Below the pieces are notes generated by a model. It did no database searches. It saw only the letters and a list, made by a program, of their open reading frames with translations, and had not been told where the DNA came from. Shown here in pieces: positions 51,234-59,766 of a stretch of 64,000 nucleotides of DNA. Source of the DNA: Streptomyces griseoluteus (GTDB lineage: Bacteria > Actinomycetota > Actinomycetes > Streptomycetales > Streptomycetaceae). The stretch spans positions 124,001-188,000 of the forward strand of contig JOBE01000008.1 in NCBI GenBank assembly GCA_000717735.1. The letters run 5' to 3'. The translations under genes were made by a program, and so were the position numbers. Each line of letters begins with the position of its first letter. Position 1 is the first letter of the stretch.

Positions 51234-51599
51234 TCAGGTGTGAGTTCCGTCCCAGCGCGCCCGCCGCATGTCGATCCTCGGTACGTGTCCCTCGGCCGCT
51301 CGGCCGGCCTCGCGCAGCGGGGTGCCCTCCTCCCGGTAGTGGTCGAGGGCCCTCAGCTCGTGTCCCGGCAGCAGCGTGCCGTCCGCGCGGACCACCCGCC
51401 ACCAGGGCGCCGTCCCGCCGTACAGGGCCATCACCCGGCCCACCTGGCGCGGCCCGCCCTCGCCCAGCCACTCGGCGACGTCGCCGTAGGTCATCACCCG
51501 GCCGGGCGGGATCCCGTCGGCGACGTCGAGCACCCGCTCCGCGTACTCGGGCAGTTCTCCGGTCTCCCCCACAGGCTCCTCCGTGCTCATCCGCCCCAT
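51234..51599 (-). CDS. Alkyltransferase-like (ATL) DNA-binding protein
   Basis: 121 residues of the MGMT fold. RVLDVADGIPPGRVMTYGDV and GGPRQVGRVMALYGG form the DNA-binding helix-turn-helix. The active-site Cys motif PCHRV is replaced by PWWRVVRADG, the mark of ATL proteins, which bind O6-alkylguanine and hand it to nucleotide excision repair. ATG start with GAGG five bases upstream. Next to adnA, as in mycobacteria. Confidence 0.92.
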   Translation of the reverse strand: MGRMSTEEPVGETGELPEYAERVLDVADGIPPGRVMTYGDVAEWLGEGGPRQVGRVMALYGGTAPWWRVVRADGTLLPGHELRALDHYREEGTPLREAGRAAEGHVPRIDMRRARWDGTHT

Positions 51600-51679
51600 C
51601 GTGCCTCACCCCACCGACATGGCCCTGATGCCTCCGCGCGGCGGGTCTTCATGCCACCATCGTGCGGGCGGTGACTGGT

Positions 51680-51785
51680 GATACGAGATCAAGAGCGACA
51701 AGTACAAGAACAAACACACAGACAAGAACAAACGCACGCACAAGAACGAGAACGAGAACAACACGACGCGCATGCAGAGACGGAC
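51680..51785 (+). other. A/C-rich, GC-poor tract upstream of the kinase/flippase gene
   Basis: About 100 bases of ACAAGAACAAACAC-like sequence, near 50% GC against more than 70% around it, with imperfect repeats of CAAGAAC. One strand is almost free of T. If translated from GTG at 51678 it would give a Gln/Glu/His repeat with codons ending in A, unlike the genes around it, so I treat it as untranslated leader. Confidence 0.7.
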
Positions 51786-54437
51786 ATGGTGATGGGGCAG
51801 GACACGCAGCCTCCTGAAGAGGGCAAGGCCGACGTGCCCGAGCGGGTCTCCGGTGACGAACCGCTGCTCGCCGCCCGCGTGCACCGGCCCTCCGACCTCA
51901 TGCGGCTGCTCGCCGGTCTCCTCGCCATCGCTCTGGTCATCGCCGTCGCCGCGTTCGCCCACGCGACGACCTCGGGCCTCGAGGAGGACATCAACAAGGG
52001 CGCCGTCGGCGCACCCGACGTCTTCGTCAAGATCGCCGGCCTCGTCTCCTCCATCGCCGTCCTGCTCGTCCCCGTGGCCTTCGCCATCGAGCGCCTGATC
52101 AAACGGGACGGCCTGCGCATCGCCGACGGCGTCCTCGCCGCCGTCCTCGCGCACGGCGTCACCCTCGCCACCGACCTCTGGGTCGCCCAGGCCGCGCCCG
52201 GCACGATCCAGGACGCGCTGACCCAGGCGCAGTCCGGCGGCGGGCTCACCGACCCGGTGCACAACTACCTGGCCCCGGTGATCGCGTACATGACCGCCGT
52301 CGGCATGGCCCGCAGGCCGCGCTGGCGGGTCTCGCTCTGGGCGGTTCTGCTGCTCGACGCGTTCACGATGCTGGTGGCCGGCTACACCACCGCGCTCTCG
52401 ATCATCCTGACCGTCCTGATCGGCTGGACGGTGGCGTACGGCACGCTGTACGCGGTCGGCTCCCCCAACGTCCGGCCCACCGGGCAGACCCTCCTCGCCG
52501 GCCTGCGCCGGGTCGGCTTCCGGCCGGTGACGGCGCTGCGCGCCGAGGGCGTCCCCGACGCGGCGGACAGCGGCGACCGGGGCCGCCGGTACATCGTGAC
52601 CCTGGAGGAGGGGCCCCCGCTCGACGTCACCGTCGTCGACCGGGAACAGCAGGCGCACGGCTTCTTCTACCGCGCGTGGCGCAGGCTCACCCTGCGGACG
52701 ATCACCACCCGCCGCTCGATCGTCTCCCTGCGCCAGGCCCTGGAACAGGAGGCGCTCCTCGCGTACGCGGCGATCGCCGCCGGGGCGAACGCGCCGAAGC
52801 TGATCGCCACCTCGGAGCTCGGCCCGGACGCCGTGATGCTGGTGTACGAGCACATCGGCGGCCGGAGCCTGGACTCGCTGGACGACCACGAGATCACCGA
52901 CGAGCTGGTCCGCAGCGCCTTCCGGCAGATGCGGGCGCTCCAGTCGCGCCGGATCGCGCACCGCAGGCTCACCGGCGACGCGATTCTGGTGGATCGTTCC
53001 GGCAGGGTGATCCTCACCGATCTGCGGGGCGGCGAGATCGCCGCCGGCGATCTGATCCTGCGGATGGACATCGCCCAGCTGCTCACCACCCTCGGCCTGC
53101 GGATCGGGGCCGAGCGAGCGGTCGCCGCGGCCGTCGAGGTGCTCGGCCCGGACACGGTCGCCGACTGTCTGCCGCTGCTCCAGCCCATCGCGCTGAGCCG
53201 CTCCACGCGCGCGACGCTGCGGAAACTGGCCAGGGAGCGGTCGGCCCGCGAGCGGGAGGCCGTACTCGCCGCCTCGGAGGCTGCCAAGCACGAACGGGAG
53301 CTGGCGAAGGGCCAGGCGGCGGAGGTCGCCGCGGACCCGACGCTCGTACGCGCCGAGACCAAGGCCGAGAAGAAGGCGGACAAGAAGGCCGAGAAGCGGG
53401 CCCTGGACACCGCTCTGGACGAGGCCCGCGAGGAGGACCTGCTCGCCCAGATCCGGCAGCAGGTGCTGCTGATCCGCCCGCAGGCCCCGGTGGAGCCGGT
53501 CCGGCTCGAACGGATCAAGCCGCGGACCCTCGTCAGCCTGATCGCCGGCGCGGTCGCCGCGTACTTCCTGCTCTCGCAGATCGCCCGCACGCCGCTGTCG
53601 ACGATCAGTCAGGCGGACTGGCGGTGGGTGGCGGCGGCGGCGCTGTTCTCCGCCGTCAGCTATGTGGCCGCGGCGATGAGCCTGCTCGGCTTCGTACCGG
53701 AGCGGGTCGGGTTCTGGCGGACGGTGGTGGCCCAGGTCGCCGGCTCGTTCGTGAAGATCGTGGCCCCGGCTGCGGTCGGCGGTGTCGCCCTGAACACCCG
53801 CTTCCTCCAGCGCGCGGGCGTGCGGCCGGGACTCGCGGTGGCGAGCGTCGGCGCCTCGCAGCTCTTCGGTCTCGGGGCGCACATCCTGCTCCTGCTCTCC
53901 TTCGGCTATCTGACGGGGACGGAGAAGTCGCAGTCCTTCACCCCGTCGAGGACGGTCATCGCCGGTCTCCTGACGGTCGCGGTGCTCGTCCTGGTGGTCA
54001 CGGCCATCCCGTTCATGCGCAAGTTCGTGTCGACCCGGCTGCGGTCGCTGTTCGCCGGTGTGGTGCCGCGCATGCTGGACGTGCTCCAGCGGCCGATGAA
54101 GCTGCTCACCGGCATCGGCGGGATGCTGCTCCTCACCGGTGTGTTCGTCCTCTGTCTGGACGCCTCGATCCGGGCCTTCAGCAACGGGAACCAGACGATC
54201 AGCTACGCGAGCGTCGCGGTCGTCTTCCTCGCGGGCAACGCGCTCGGCTCGGCGGCGCCGACGCCGGGCGGTGTCGGCGCCGTCGAGGGCGCGCTGACCT
54301 TCGGTCTGGTCGCGGTGGGCCTGCCGCTGGAGGTCGCCACCCCGGCGGTCCTGCTGTACCGCCTGCTCACGCTGTGGATCCCGGTGCTGCCGGGCTGGCT
54401 CTGCTTCAACTGGCTGACGAAGCGCGAGGCGCTGTGA
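51786..54437 (+). CDS. Large membrane protein: TM block, degenerate kinase domain, LPG-synthase/flippase-like TM domain
   Basis: About 883 residues in three parts. Residues 40-200: five or six TM helices (LLAGLLAIALVIAVAAFA). Residues 250-500: a protein/antibiotic-kinase-like fold with ALEQEALLAYAAIAAGANAP, HRRLTGDAILVD and ILTDLRGGE, lacking a proper HRD/DFG set, hence degenerate. Residues 510-555: charged helix AETKAEKKADKKAEKRAL. Residues 580-880: eight TM helices of the MprF/AglD-like family (AAVGGVALNTRFLQRAGVRP, and AAPTPGGVGAVEGALTFGLV). A role in lipid or polyprenyl transport is inferred. The start was put at ATG after the A/C-rich tract. Confidence 0.85.
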   Translation: MVMGQDTQPPEEGKADVPERVSGDEPLLAARVHRPSDLMRLLAGLLAIALVIAVAAFAHATTSGLEEDINKGAVGAPDVFVKIAGLVSSIAVLLVPVAFAIERLIKRDGLRIADGVLAAVLAHGVTLATDLWVAQAAPGTIQDALTQAQSGGGLTDPVHNYLAPVIAYMTAVGMARRPRWRVSLWAVLLLDAFTMLVAGYTTALSIILTVLIGWTVAYGTLYAVGSPNVRPTGQTLLAGLRRVGFRPVTALRAEGVPDAADSGDRGRRYIVTLEEGPPLDVTVVDREQQAHGFFYRAWRRLTLRTITTRRSIVSLRQALEQEALLAYAAIAAGANAPKLIATSELGPDAVMLVYEHIGGRSLDSLDDHEITDELVRSAFRQMRALQSRRIAHRRLTGDAILVDRSGRVILTDLRGGEIAAGDLILRMDIAQLLTTLGLRIGAERAVAAAVEVLGPDTVADCLPLLQPIALSRSTRATLRKLARERSAREREAVLAASEAAKHERELAKGQAAEVAADPTLVRAETKAEKKADKKAEKRALDTALDEAREEDLLAQIRQQVLLIRPQAPVEPVRLERIKPRTLVSLIAGAVAAYFLLSQIARTPLSTISQADWRWVAAAALFSAVSYVAAAMSLLGFVPERVGFWRTVVAQVAGSFVKIVAPAAVGGVALNTRFLQRAGVRPGLAVASVGASQLFGLGAHILLLLSFGYLTGTEKSQSFTPSRTVIAGLLTVAVLVLVVTAIPFMRKFVSTRLRSLFAGVVPRMLDVLQRPMKLLTGIGGMLLLTGVFVLCLDASIRAFSNGNQTISYASVAVVFLAGNALGSAAPTPGGVGAVEGALTFGLVAVGLPLEVATPAVLLYRLLTLWIPVLPGWLCFNWLTKREAL

Positions 54438-54540
54438 CCGGCGGAGCCCGGTAGCCCGGATCCGGGCTCCACCGGCGCCCGGCCACCCGCATGGACCTCC
54501 GTCCCGCGCGGCGGCGGGGGCGGCGACCCACGATGGGTTC

Positions 54541-56115
54541 ATGCCGATCTCCGCCGCGCAGCGCGCCGCTCTGCTGACCGCCACCACCGTGCTGCTCGCC
54601 GCCGGGTGCTCGGGCGGGGACGACGACGCGGCGGACCCGACGAAGCCGAGCGGCTCGGCCGGGCTCCCGGCGCTCGCGGCGCAGAAACTCGCCTGGGCCC
54701 CGTGCCCGGCGCCGTCCGCCGCCGAGGGCGGTGGCGAGCCGCCCTCGCCGCTCCCCGGCGGCACCGCCTGGGAGTGCTCCTTCCTCCAGACGCCGCTCGA
54801 CTGGGCGGTGCCGGAGGGCGAGACGATCGAGCTGGCGCTGATCCGGGCCCGGGCCCGTGACAAGGACCGGCGGATCGGTTCGCTCGTCTTCAACTTCGGC
54901 GGGCCCGGCGGCTCCGGCGTCACCGGGCTTCCCGGCTTCGCCAAGGACTACGAGACCCTGCGCGGGCGCTACGACCTGGTCTCCTTCGACCCGCGCGGGG
55001 TGGGCCGCAGCGACCCCGTCGAATGCGCGACCGACAAGGAGCTCGACGCGTACTACGCCCTGGACTTCACGCCCGACGACGAGAGCGAGGAACGGACGCT
55101 CTCCGAGGCGCAGAAGAAGTACGCGGCCGGCTGCGAGAAGGACGCCGGCCGGGCCCTGCCGCACGTCGGCACCGAGAACGCCGCCCGGGACATGGACCTG
55201 ATGCGCCAGGTCCTCGGGGACACGAAGCTCCACTACTTCGGCATCTCGTACGGCACCGAACTCGGCGGCGTCTACGCCCATCTGTTCCCGAAGAACGTCG
55301 GCAGGGCCGTCTTCGACGCCGTCGTCGACCCGGACGCGGGAGTCGAGGAGGGCGCGCTCGGCCAGGCGAAGGGCTTCCAGCTCGCCCTGGACAACTTCGC
55401 CCAGGACTGTGTGGACCGGGGCGACGAGTGCACCCTGCCCGGTACGAGCGTCGCCGAGATCGAGTCGTTCGTCACGGAGCTGCTCGCGGCCCTCGACAAG
55501 GAGCCGATCGCGGGCATCGGAGACCGGAAACTGACCCAGACGCAGGCCACCAACGGCATCGCGCAGGCCCTGTACTCCAAGGAGTACTGGACCTATCTGG
55601 AACAGGGGCTCGACGCGGCCGACGGCGGCGACGGGGCCCTGCTCCTCACCCTCTCCGACTCGATGAACGGGCGCGGCCAGAACGGCTCCTACAGCAACAT
55701 CCAGGCCGCCAACGCCGCCATCAACTGCGTGGACTTCAAGGAGCGCTACACCCTCGGCCAGGCGAAGGAGCGGCTCGGCGAGTTCCGCGAGGCCTCCCCC
55801 GTCTTCGGCGACTTCATGGGCTGGGCCCTCTCCAGCTGCTCGCAGTGGCCGGTGGCGGGCACCTGGGAGCACCCGGACGTGTCCGCGCCCGGTTCCGCGC
55901 CCATCCTGGTCGTCGGCAACACCGGGGACCCGGCGACGCCGTACGAGGGCGCCCGGTCGATGGTGAAGGCGCTCGGCCAGGGCGTCGGCGTGGAGCTGAC
56001 GTACGAGGGCGAGGGCCACGGCGCCTACAACAGCGGCAGCGCGTGCGTGAAGAAGGCGGTCGACGCCTACCTCCTGGACGGCAGGGTCCCGGCCTCCGGG
56101 ACGGTCTGCAAGTAG
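54541..56115 (+). CDS. Lipoprotein alpha/beta hydrolase, tripeptidyl-aminopeptidase type
   Basis: 524 residues. Signal plus lipobox LLAAGCS. Catalytic triad visible: FGISYGTELGG (Ser), NTGDPATPYEGA (Asp) and EGEGHGAYNSG (His). TAP/SlpD-like family S33 enzymes remove tripeptides or amino acids from peptides outside the cell. Conserved oxyanion segment VFNFGGPGGSGVTGLP. A second paralogue follows 51 bases on, so this is a tandem duplication in one operon. Confidence 0.93.
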   Translation: MPISAAQRAALLTATTVLLAAGCSGGDDDAADPTKPSGSAGLPALAAQKLAWAPCPAPSAAEGGGEPPSPLPGGTAWECSFLQTPLDWAVPEGETIELALIRARARDKDRRIGSLVFNFGGPGGSGVTGLPGFAKDYETLRGRYDLVSFDPRGVGRSDPVECATDKELDAYYALDFTPDDESEERTLSEAQKKYAAGCEKDAGRALPHVGTENAARDMDLMRQVLGDTKLHYFGISYGTELGGVYAHLFPKNVGRAVFDAVVDPDAGVEEGALGQAKGFQLALDNFAQDCVDRGDECTLPGTSVAEIESFVTELLAALDKEPIAGIGDRKLTQTQATNGIAQALYSKEYWTYLEQGLDAADGGDGALLLTLSDSMNGRGQNGSYSNIQAANAAINCVDFKERYTLGQAKERLGEFREASPVFGDFMGWALSSCSQWPVAGTWEHPDVSAPGSAPILVVGNTGDPATPYEGARSMVKALGQGVGVELTYEGEGHGAYNSGSACVKKAVDAYLLDGRVPASGTVCK

Positions 56116-56166
56116 GCCGCCCGCCCCGCCTAGGATGGCCGCCTTGCCGGGATCCAGGGGGAACGC

Positions 56167-57720
56167 ATGTCCATACGTGTACGCATGACGGTGCTGGCCG
56201 TGACCGGGGTTCTGGTCGCGGGCTGTACGAGCACGGACGGCGGGGGCACCGGCGCCGCCTCGGCCCCGCCGTCGACCGGCGACGCCAAGCCGTCGGCCAC
56301 CGCCGCCGCGACCGCCGTTCCCGCGCTCCCCGGCGCCCTCACCGGCCAGCGCCCCGACTGGAAGGCCTGCGAGGCCCCGGAGGGCGGTGAGGCGCCCGGT
56401 GCGAAGTGGCGCTGCGCCACGGTGACCGTCCCGGTGGACTACGCGAAGCCCGAGGGGGCCACCCTGCCGGTCGCGCTGATCCGCAAGCAGGCCACCGACG
56501 AGCGTGGCCGCATCGGCTCGCTCCTCTTCAACTTCGGCGGCCCCGGCGCCTCGGGCGTGGCGATGCTGCCGCAGCTGGAGGAGGAGTACCGGAAGCCGGG
56601 CGAGCGCTACGACCTGGTCGGTTTCGACCCGCGAGGGGTGGGCCGCAGCGCGGGCGTCGCTTGCCGGAGCGACGCCGAACAGGCCGCGGCCGAGGCCACC
56701 GTCGACCTCACCCCCGACTCGGCCGCCGAGGAGGCCTCGTACCTCAAGGACGGCGCCGCCTTCGGTGCCGGCTGCGCCCGCCGCTCCGGCCCGCTCCTCG
56801 CCCACACCACGACCAGCGCCACCGCCCGGGACCTGGACCTGATCCGGCAGGTCCTCGGGGACGAGAAGCTGAACTACTTCGGCATCTCGTACGGGACGCA
56901 GCTCGGCGGCACGTACGCCCACCTGTTCCCGAAGAACGTGGGGCGGCTCGTCCTCGACGCGGTCGTCGACCCGACCGCCGACTCCGTCGGGCACGCCCGC
57001 CACCAGACGATCGGCTTCCAGCGGGCCCTGGACAACTACCTGGAGAGCACCGGCCAGGACCCGAAGGCCGGCAACGAGCGGATCACCCGCCTGTTGACGA
57101 AGCTGGACCGGGAGCCGCTGGCCGTCGGCGAGCGGCGGCTCACGGAGGGCCTGGCGCTCACGGGCATAGCGGTCACGCTGTACGGGCAGGCCAACTGGCC
57201 CCTCCTGACGGAGGCGCTGGAGGAGGCGGAGCGCGGTCGCGGGGACGCCCTGCTCGAACTCGCCGACTACTACAACGACCGGGACGCGGACGGCCACTAC
57301 TCCACCCAGTCGCACTCCCAGCGGGCCATCTCCTGCGCCGACTCCAACGCCCGGCCGACCGCCGAGCAGGCGAAGGCGCTGGTCCCCGAGTTCCGGAAGC
57401 TGTCCCCCGTGTTCGGCGCGATGCTCGCCTGGGACACGGCGGGCTGGTGCTGGAAGTGGCCGGTGAAGGGCGAGCGGGCCACCCCGGAGGCGAGCGCCCC
57501 CGGCGCCGCCCCGATCCTGGTCGTCGGCACGACGGGCGACCCGGCCACCCCGTACGAGGGCGCGGAGAAGATGGCGAAGGAGCTCGGGGACGGCGTCGGC
57601 ATCCTGGTCACCAACAAGGGCGAGGGCCACGGCGCCTACGGCACCTCGAAGTGCGTGACGCGGACGGTCGACGCGTACCTCCTGGACGGGAAGGTCCCCG
57701 CGTACGGCACGACCTGCTGA
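56167..57720 (+). CDS. Second lipoprotein alpha/beta hydrolase, tripeptidyl-aminopeptidase type
   Basis: 517 residues. Lipobox LVAGCTS; FNFGGPGASGVAML; catalytic FGISYGTQLGG (Ser), TTGDPATPYEGAEK (Asp) and EGHGAYGTSKCV (His). Very similar to the preceding gene in order of motifs, with a Ser/Thr/Pro/Ala-rich linker after the lipobox. The tandem copies may differ in substrate range. A shared bidirectional terminator follows. Confidence 0.93.
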   Translation: MSIRVRMTVLAVTGVLVAGCTSTDGGGTGAASAPPSTGDAKPSATAAATAVPALPGALTGQRPDWKACEAPEGGEAPGAKWRCATVTVPVDYAKPEGATLPVALIRKQATDERGRIGSLLFNFGGPGASGVAMLPQLEEEYRKPGERYDLVGFDPRGVGRSAGVACRSDAEQAAAEATVDLTPDSAAEEASYLKDGAAFGAGCARRSGPLLAHTTTSATARDLDLIRQVLGDEKLNYFGISYGTQLGGTYAHLFPKNVGRLVLDAVVDPTADSVGHARHQTIGFQRALDNYLESTGQDPKAGNERITRLLTKLDREPLAVGERRLTEGLALTGIAVTLYGQANWPLLTEALEEAERGRGDALLELADYYNDRDADGHYSTQSHSQRAISCADSNARPTAEQAKALVPEFRKLSPVFGAMLAWDTAGWCWKWPVKGERATPEASAPGAAPILVVGTTGDPATPYEGAEKMAKELGDGVGILVTNKGEGHGAYGTSKCVTRTVDAYLLDGKVPAYGTTC

Positions 57721-57728
57721 GGGACATG

Positions 57729-57769
57729 CGGAAGGCCCCGGACCTCGCGAGGAGGTCCGGGGCCTTCCG
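57729..57769. terminator. Bidirectional terminator between the hydrolases and moeZ
   Basis: CGGAAGGCCCCGGACCT with complement, a 17-bp perfect stem, 7-base loop, between convergent genes. Confidence 0.93.
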
Positions 57770-57777
57770 TGTGTCGC

Positions 57778-58956
57778 CTAGTAGACCGGCTTCTCGGGCT
57801 CGATCTGGTGGACCCAGCCGATCACGCCGCCGCCGACGTGCACCGCGTCCGCGAAGCCCGCGGACTTGAGCACGGCGAGGACTTCCGCACTGCGGACGCC
57901 CGTCTTGCAGTGCAGGACGATCCGCTTGTCCTGCGGGAGGTCCTGGAGGGCCGTGCCCATCAGGAACTCGCCCTTCGGAATCAGCCGCGCGCCGGGGATC
58001 GAGACGATCTCGTACTCGTTGACCTCGCGGACATCGATGATGTCGATGTTCTCGCCCTCGTCGATCCACTCCTTGAGCTGCTTCGGAGTGATCGTGGAGC
58101 CGAGCGCCGCCTCCTGGGCCTCCTCGGACACGACGCCGCAGAAGGCCTCGTAGTCGATGAGCTCGGTGACGGTCGGGTTGTCGCCGCAGACCGCGCAGTC
58201 CGGGTCCTTGCGGACCTTGACCTGGCGGTACTGCATCTCCAGGGCGTCGTAGATCATCAGGCGGCCGACCAGCGGGTCGCCCACGCCGGCGAGGACCTTG
58301 ATGGCCTCGGTGACCTGGATGGAGCCGATGGACGCGCACAGCACGCCGAGGACGCCGCCCTCGGCGCAGGACGGGACCATGCCCGGCGGCGGGGGCTCCG
58401 GGTAGAGGCAGCGGTAGCAGGGGCCGTACTCGGACCAGAAGACCGACGCCTGGCCGTCGAAGCGGTAGATCGAGCCCCAGACGTACGGCTTGTTCAGCAG
58501 CACGCAGGCGTCGTTCACCAGGTAACGGGTGGCGAAGTTGTCCGTGCCGTCGACGATCAGGTCGTACTGACCGAAGATCTCCATCACGTTCTCGGCTTCG
58601 AGCCGCTCCTCGTGAAGGATCACGTTCACGTACGGGTTGATGCCGAGCACGCTGTCGCGCGCCGAGGCGGCCTTGGAGCGGCCGATGTCGGCCTGGCTGT
58701 GGATGATCTGGCGCTGGAGGTTCGACTCGTCGACCTCGTCGAACTCCACGATGCCGAGCGTGCCCACGCCGGCGGCGGCCAGGTACATCAGCGCCGGCGA
58801 GCCGAGGCCACCGGCGCCGACACACAGCACCTTGGCGTTCTTCAGCCGCTTCTGCCCGTCCATCCCGACGTCCGGGATGATCAGGTGGCGGGAGTACCTG
58901 CGGACCTCGTCTACGGTGAGCTCGGCAGCCGGCTCGACCAGGGGTGGCAGCGACAC
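57778..58956 (-). CDS. moeZ: MoeZ/MoeB: sulfur-carrier adenylyltransferase with rhodanese domain
   Basis: 392 residues. N-terminal E1-like domain: VLCVGAGGLGSPALMYLAAA, VDESNLQRQIIHSQADIG, VDGTDNFATRYLVNDACV and two CxxC zinc pairs (CYRC, CAVC). C-terminal rhodanese domain with active Cys in LHCKTGVRS. In actinobacteria it activates and loads sulfur on MoaD- and CysO-type carriers for molybdopterin, thio-nucleoside and cysteine synthesis. GTG start with GGAG five bases upstream. A perfect sigma-R promoter precedes it, so sulfur transfer is raised in thiol stress. Confidence 0.96.
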   Translation of the reverse strand: MSLPPLVEPAAELTVDEVRRYSRHLIIPDVGMDGQKRLKNAKVLCVGAGGLGSPALMYLAAAGVGTLGIVEFDEVDESNLQRQIIHSQADIGRSKAASARDSVLGINPYVNVILHEERLEAENVMEIFGQYDLIVDGTDNFATRYLVNDACVLLNKPYVWGSIYRFDGQASVFWSEYGPCYRCLYPEPPPPGMVPSCAEGGVLGVLCASIGSIQVTEAIKVLAGVGDPLVGRLMIYDALEMQYRQVKVRKDPDCAVCGDNPTVTELIDYEAFCGVVSEEAQEAALGSTITPKQLKEWIDEGENIDIIDVREVNEYEIVSIPGARLIPKGEFLMGTALQDLPQDKRIVLHCKTGVRSAEVLAVLKSAGFADAVHVGGGVIGWVHQIEPEKPVY

Positions 58957-59000
58957 GGGGACTCCGGTTGTCGGTATGTCAGTACGGTTGTTCTCCCCGT

Positions 59001-59026
59001 AACACTGCCACGCCCCTCCTCATTCC
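59001..59026 (-). promoter_or_regulatory. Sigma-R-dependent promoter of moeZ
   Basis: Minus strand: GGAAT, exactly 18 bases, GTT, with GTT 44 bases before the moeZ start codon. It overlaps the end of the spherulin-4-like gene by two bases. moeB/moeZ is a known sigma-R target in S. coelicolor. Confidence 0.92.
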
Positions 59027-59766
59027 GAGACACCCGGTCCGATCCGCGAGACGATTTCGTCCCAGTAGCCGGGCAGCGAGTGGAATGGCGCGCTTTGTTC
59101 CCGGCCCCCCGGGCGGTCCGTGAAGAAGATCGTCCCGGCCCCCTGCCAGCGGGCGATCCGCAGCGCCTCGTCCAGGTGGGTCCGCGGGACCCCGTGCACG
59201 AGATGGACGAACTTCGACTCCGTGTACTCGGCGGTCCACTCCGCCACCTGCGACCAGCGGTAGTCCGCCCAGGCGCCGGAGAAGGTCACCAGCTGGTCGG
59301 CGACCTCCGCGTATCCCGGATGGGGATGGGTGCCGTGGCCGAGGACGAGGTGCGCCTCGCCGCCCAGGACCGCCTCCAGGGTCGCGGTGACCCGCCGCGT
59401 CCCGGCCAGGTCCGCCCGGTCGGCGGGGGCGCGGTCCAGGTAGTAGCCGTCCACCTTGTACCAGTCGAGGAAACGGTGGGCCTCCGAGACCAGCTCCCCG
59501 AAGGGCCGGGAACCGTGGGCCGCGTCCAGGTGCCCGAGGACCCGGACCCCGGCGTTACGGAGCTTCCCCGCCGCCTCCAGACAGTGCGGGTCCGGGCGGC
59601 TGCCCGGCCCCTCGGCCACGTTGAGCACCGCCCAGTGCAGCGGGGTCCCGGGGCGGGTCAGCTCGCCCCACTCGACCGGGGCGAGCAGCGGGTGGGCGTA
59701 GCCGGGCACGCCCACCCCGAGGGCCTGGACCGCCCCGGTGGCCGTGGTCGTCGTCAGATGCGACAC
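59020..59766 (-). CDS. Spherulation-specific family 4 (GH135-like) protein
   Basis: 248 residues with no signal peptide. A TIM-barrel pattern of the spherulin-4 family: WAVLNVAEGPGSRPDPHCLE, RNAGVRVLGHLDAAHGSRP and FLDWYKVDGYYLDRAPAD. Sph3, a fungal member, cleaves galactosaminogalactan. Here the Glu after the catalytic-region Asp of many members (VDGIFxDE) is Arg and GYVxT is replaced by GHLDAA, so the active site differs. The start overlaps the epimerase stop by 13 bases. It would act in the cytosol unless exported otherwise. Confidence 0.75.
   Translation of the reverse strand: MSHLTTTTATGAVQALGVGVPGYAHPLLAPVEWGELTRPGTPLHWAVLNVAEGPGSRPDPHCLEAAGKLRNAGVRVLGHLDAAHGSRPFGELVSEAHRFLDWYKVDGYYLDRAPADRADLAGTRRVTATLEAVLGGEAHLVLGHGTHPHPGYAEVADQLVTFSGAWADYRWSQVAEWTAEYTESKFVHLVHGVPRTHLDEALRIARWQGAGTIFFTDRPGGREQSAPFHSLPGYWDEIVSRIGPGVSE

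Noticed and set aside
51678..51785. N-terminal extension of the flippase-like protein from GTG
   Set aside because: Its codons end mostly in A, unlike the neighbours, and the peptide is a Gln/Glu repeat. ATG after the tract fits better, though the extension is not excluded.
59060..59090. Further sigma-R-like GGAAT with GTT within the spherulin-like gene
   Set aside because: The spacing is 10 bases, not 18 or 19, and it lies inside a coding region on the opposite strand.
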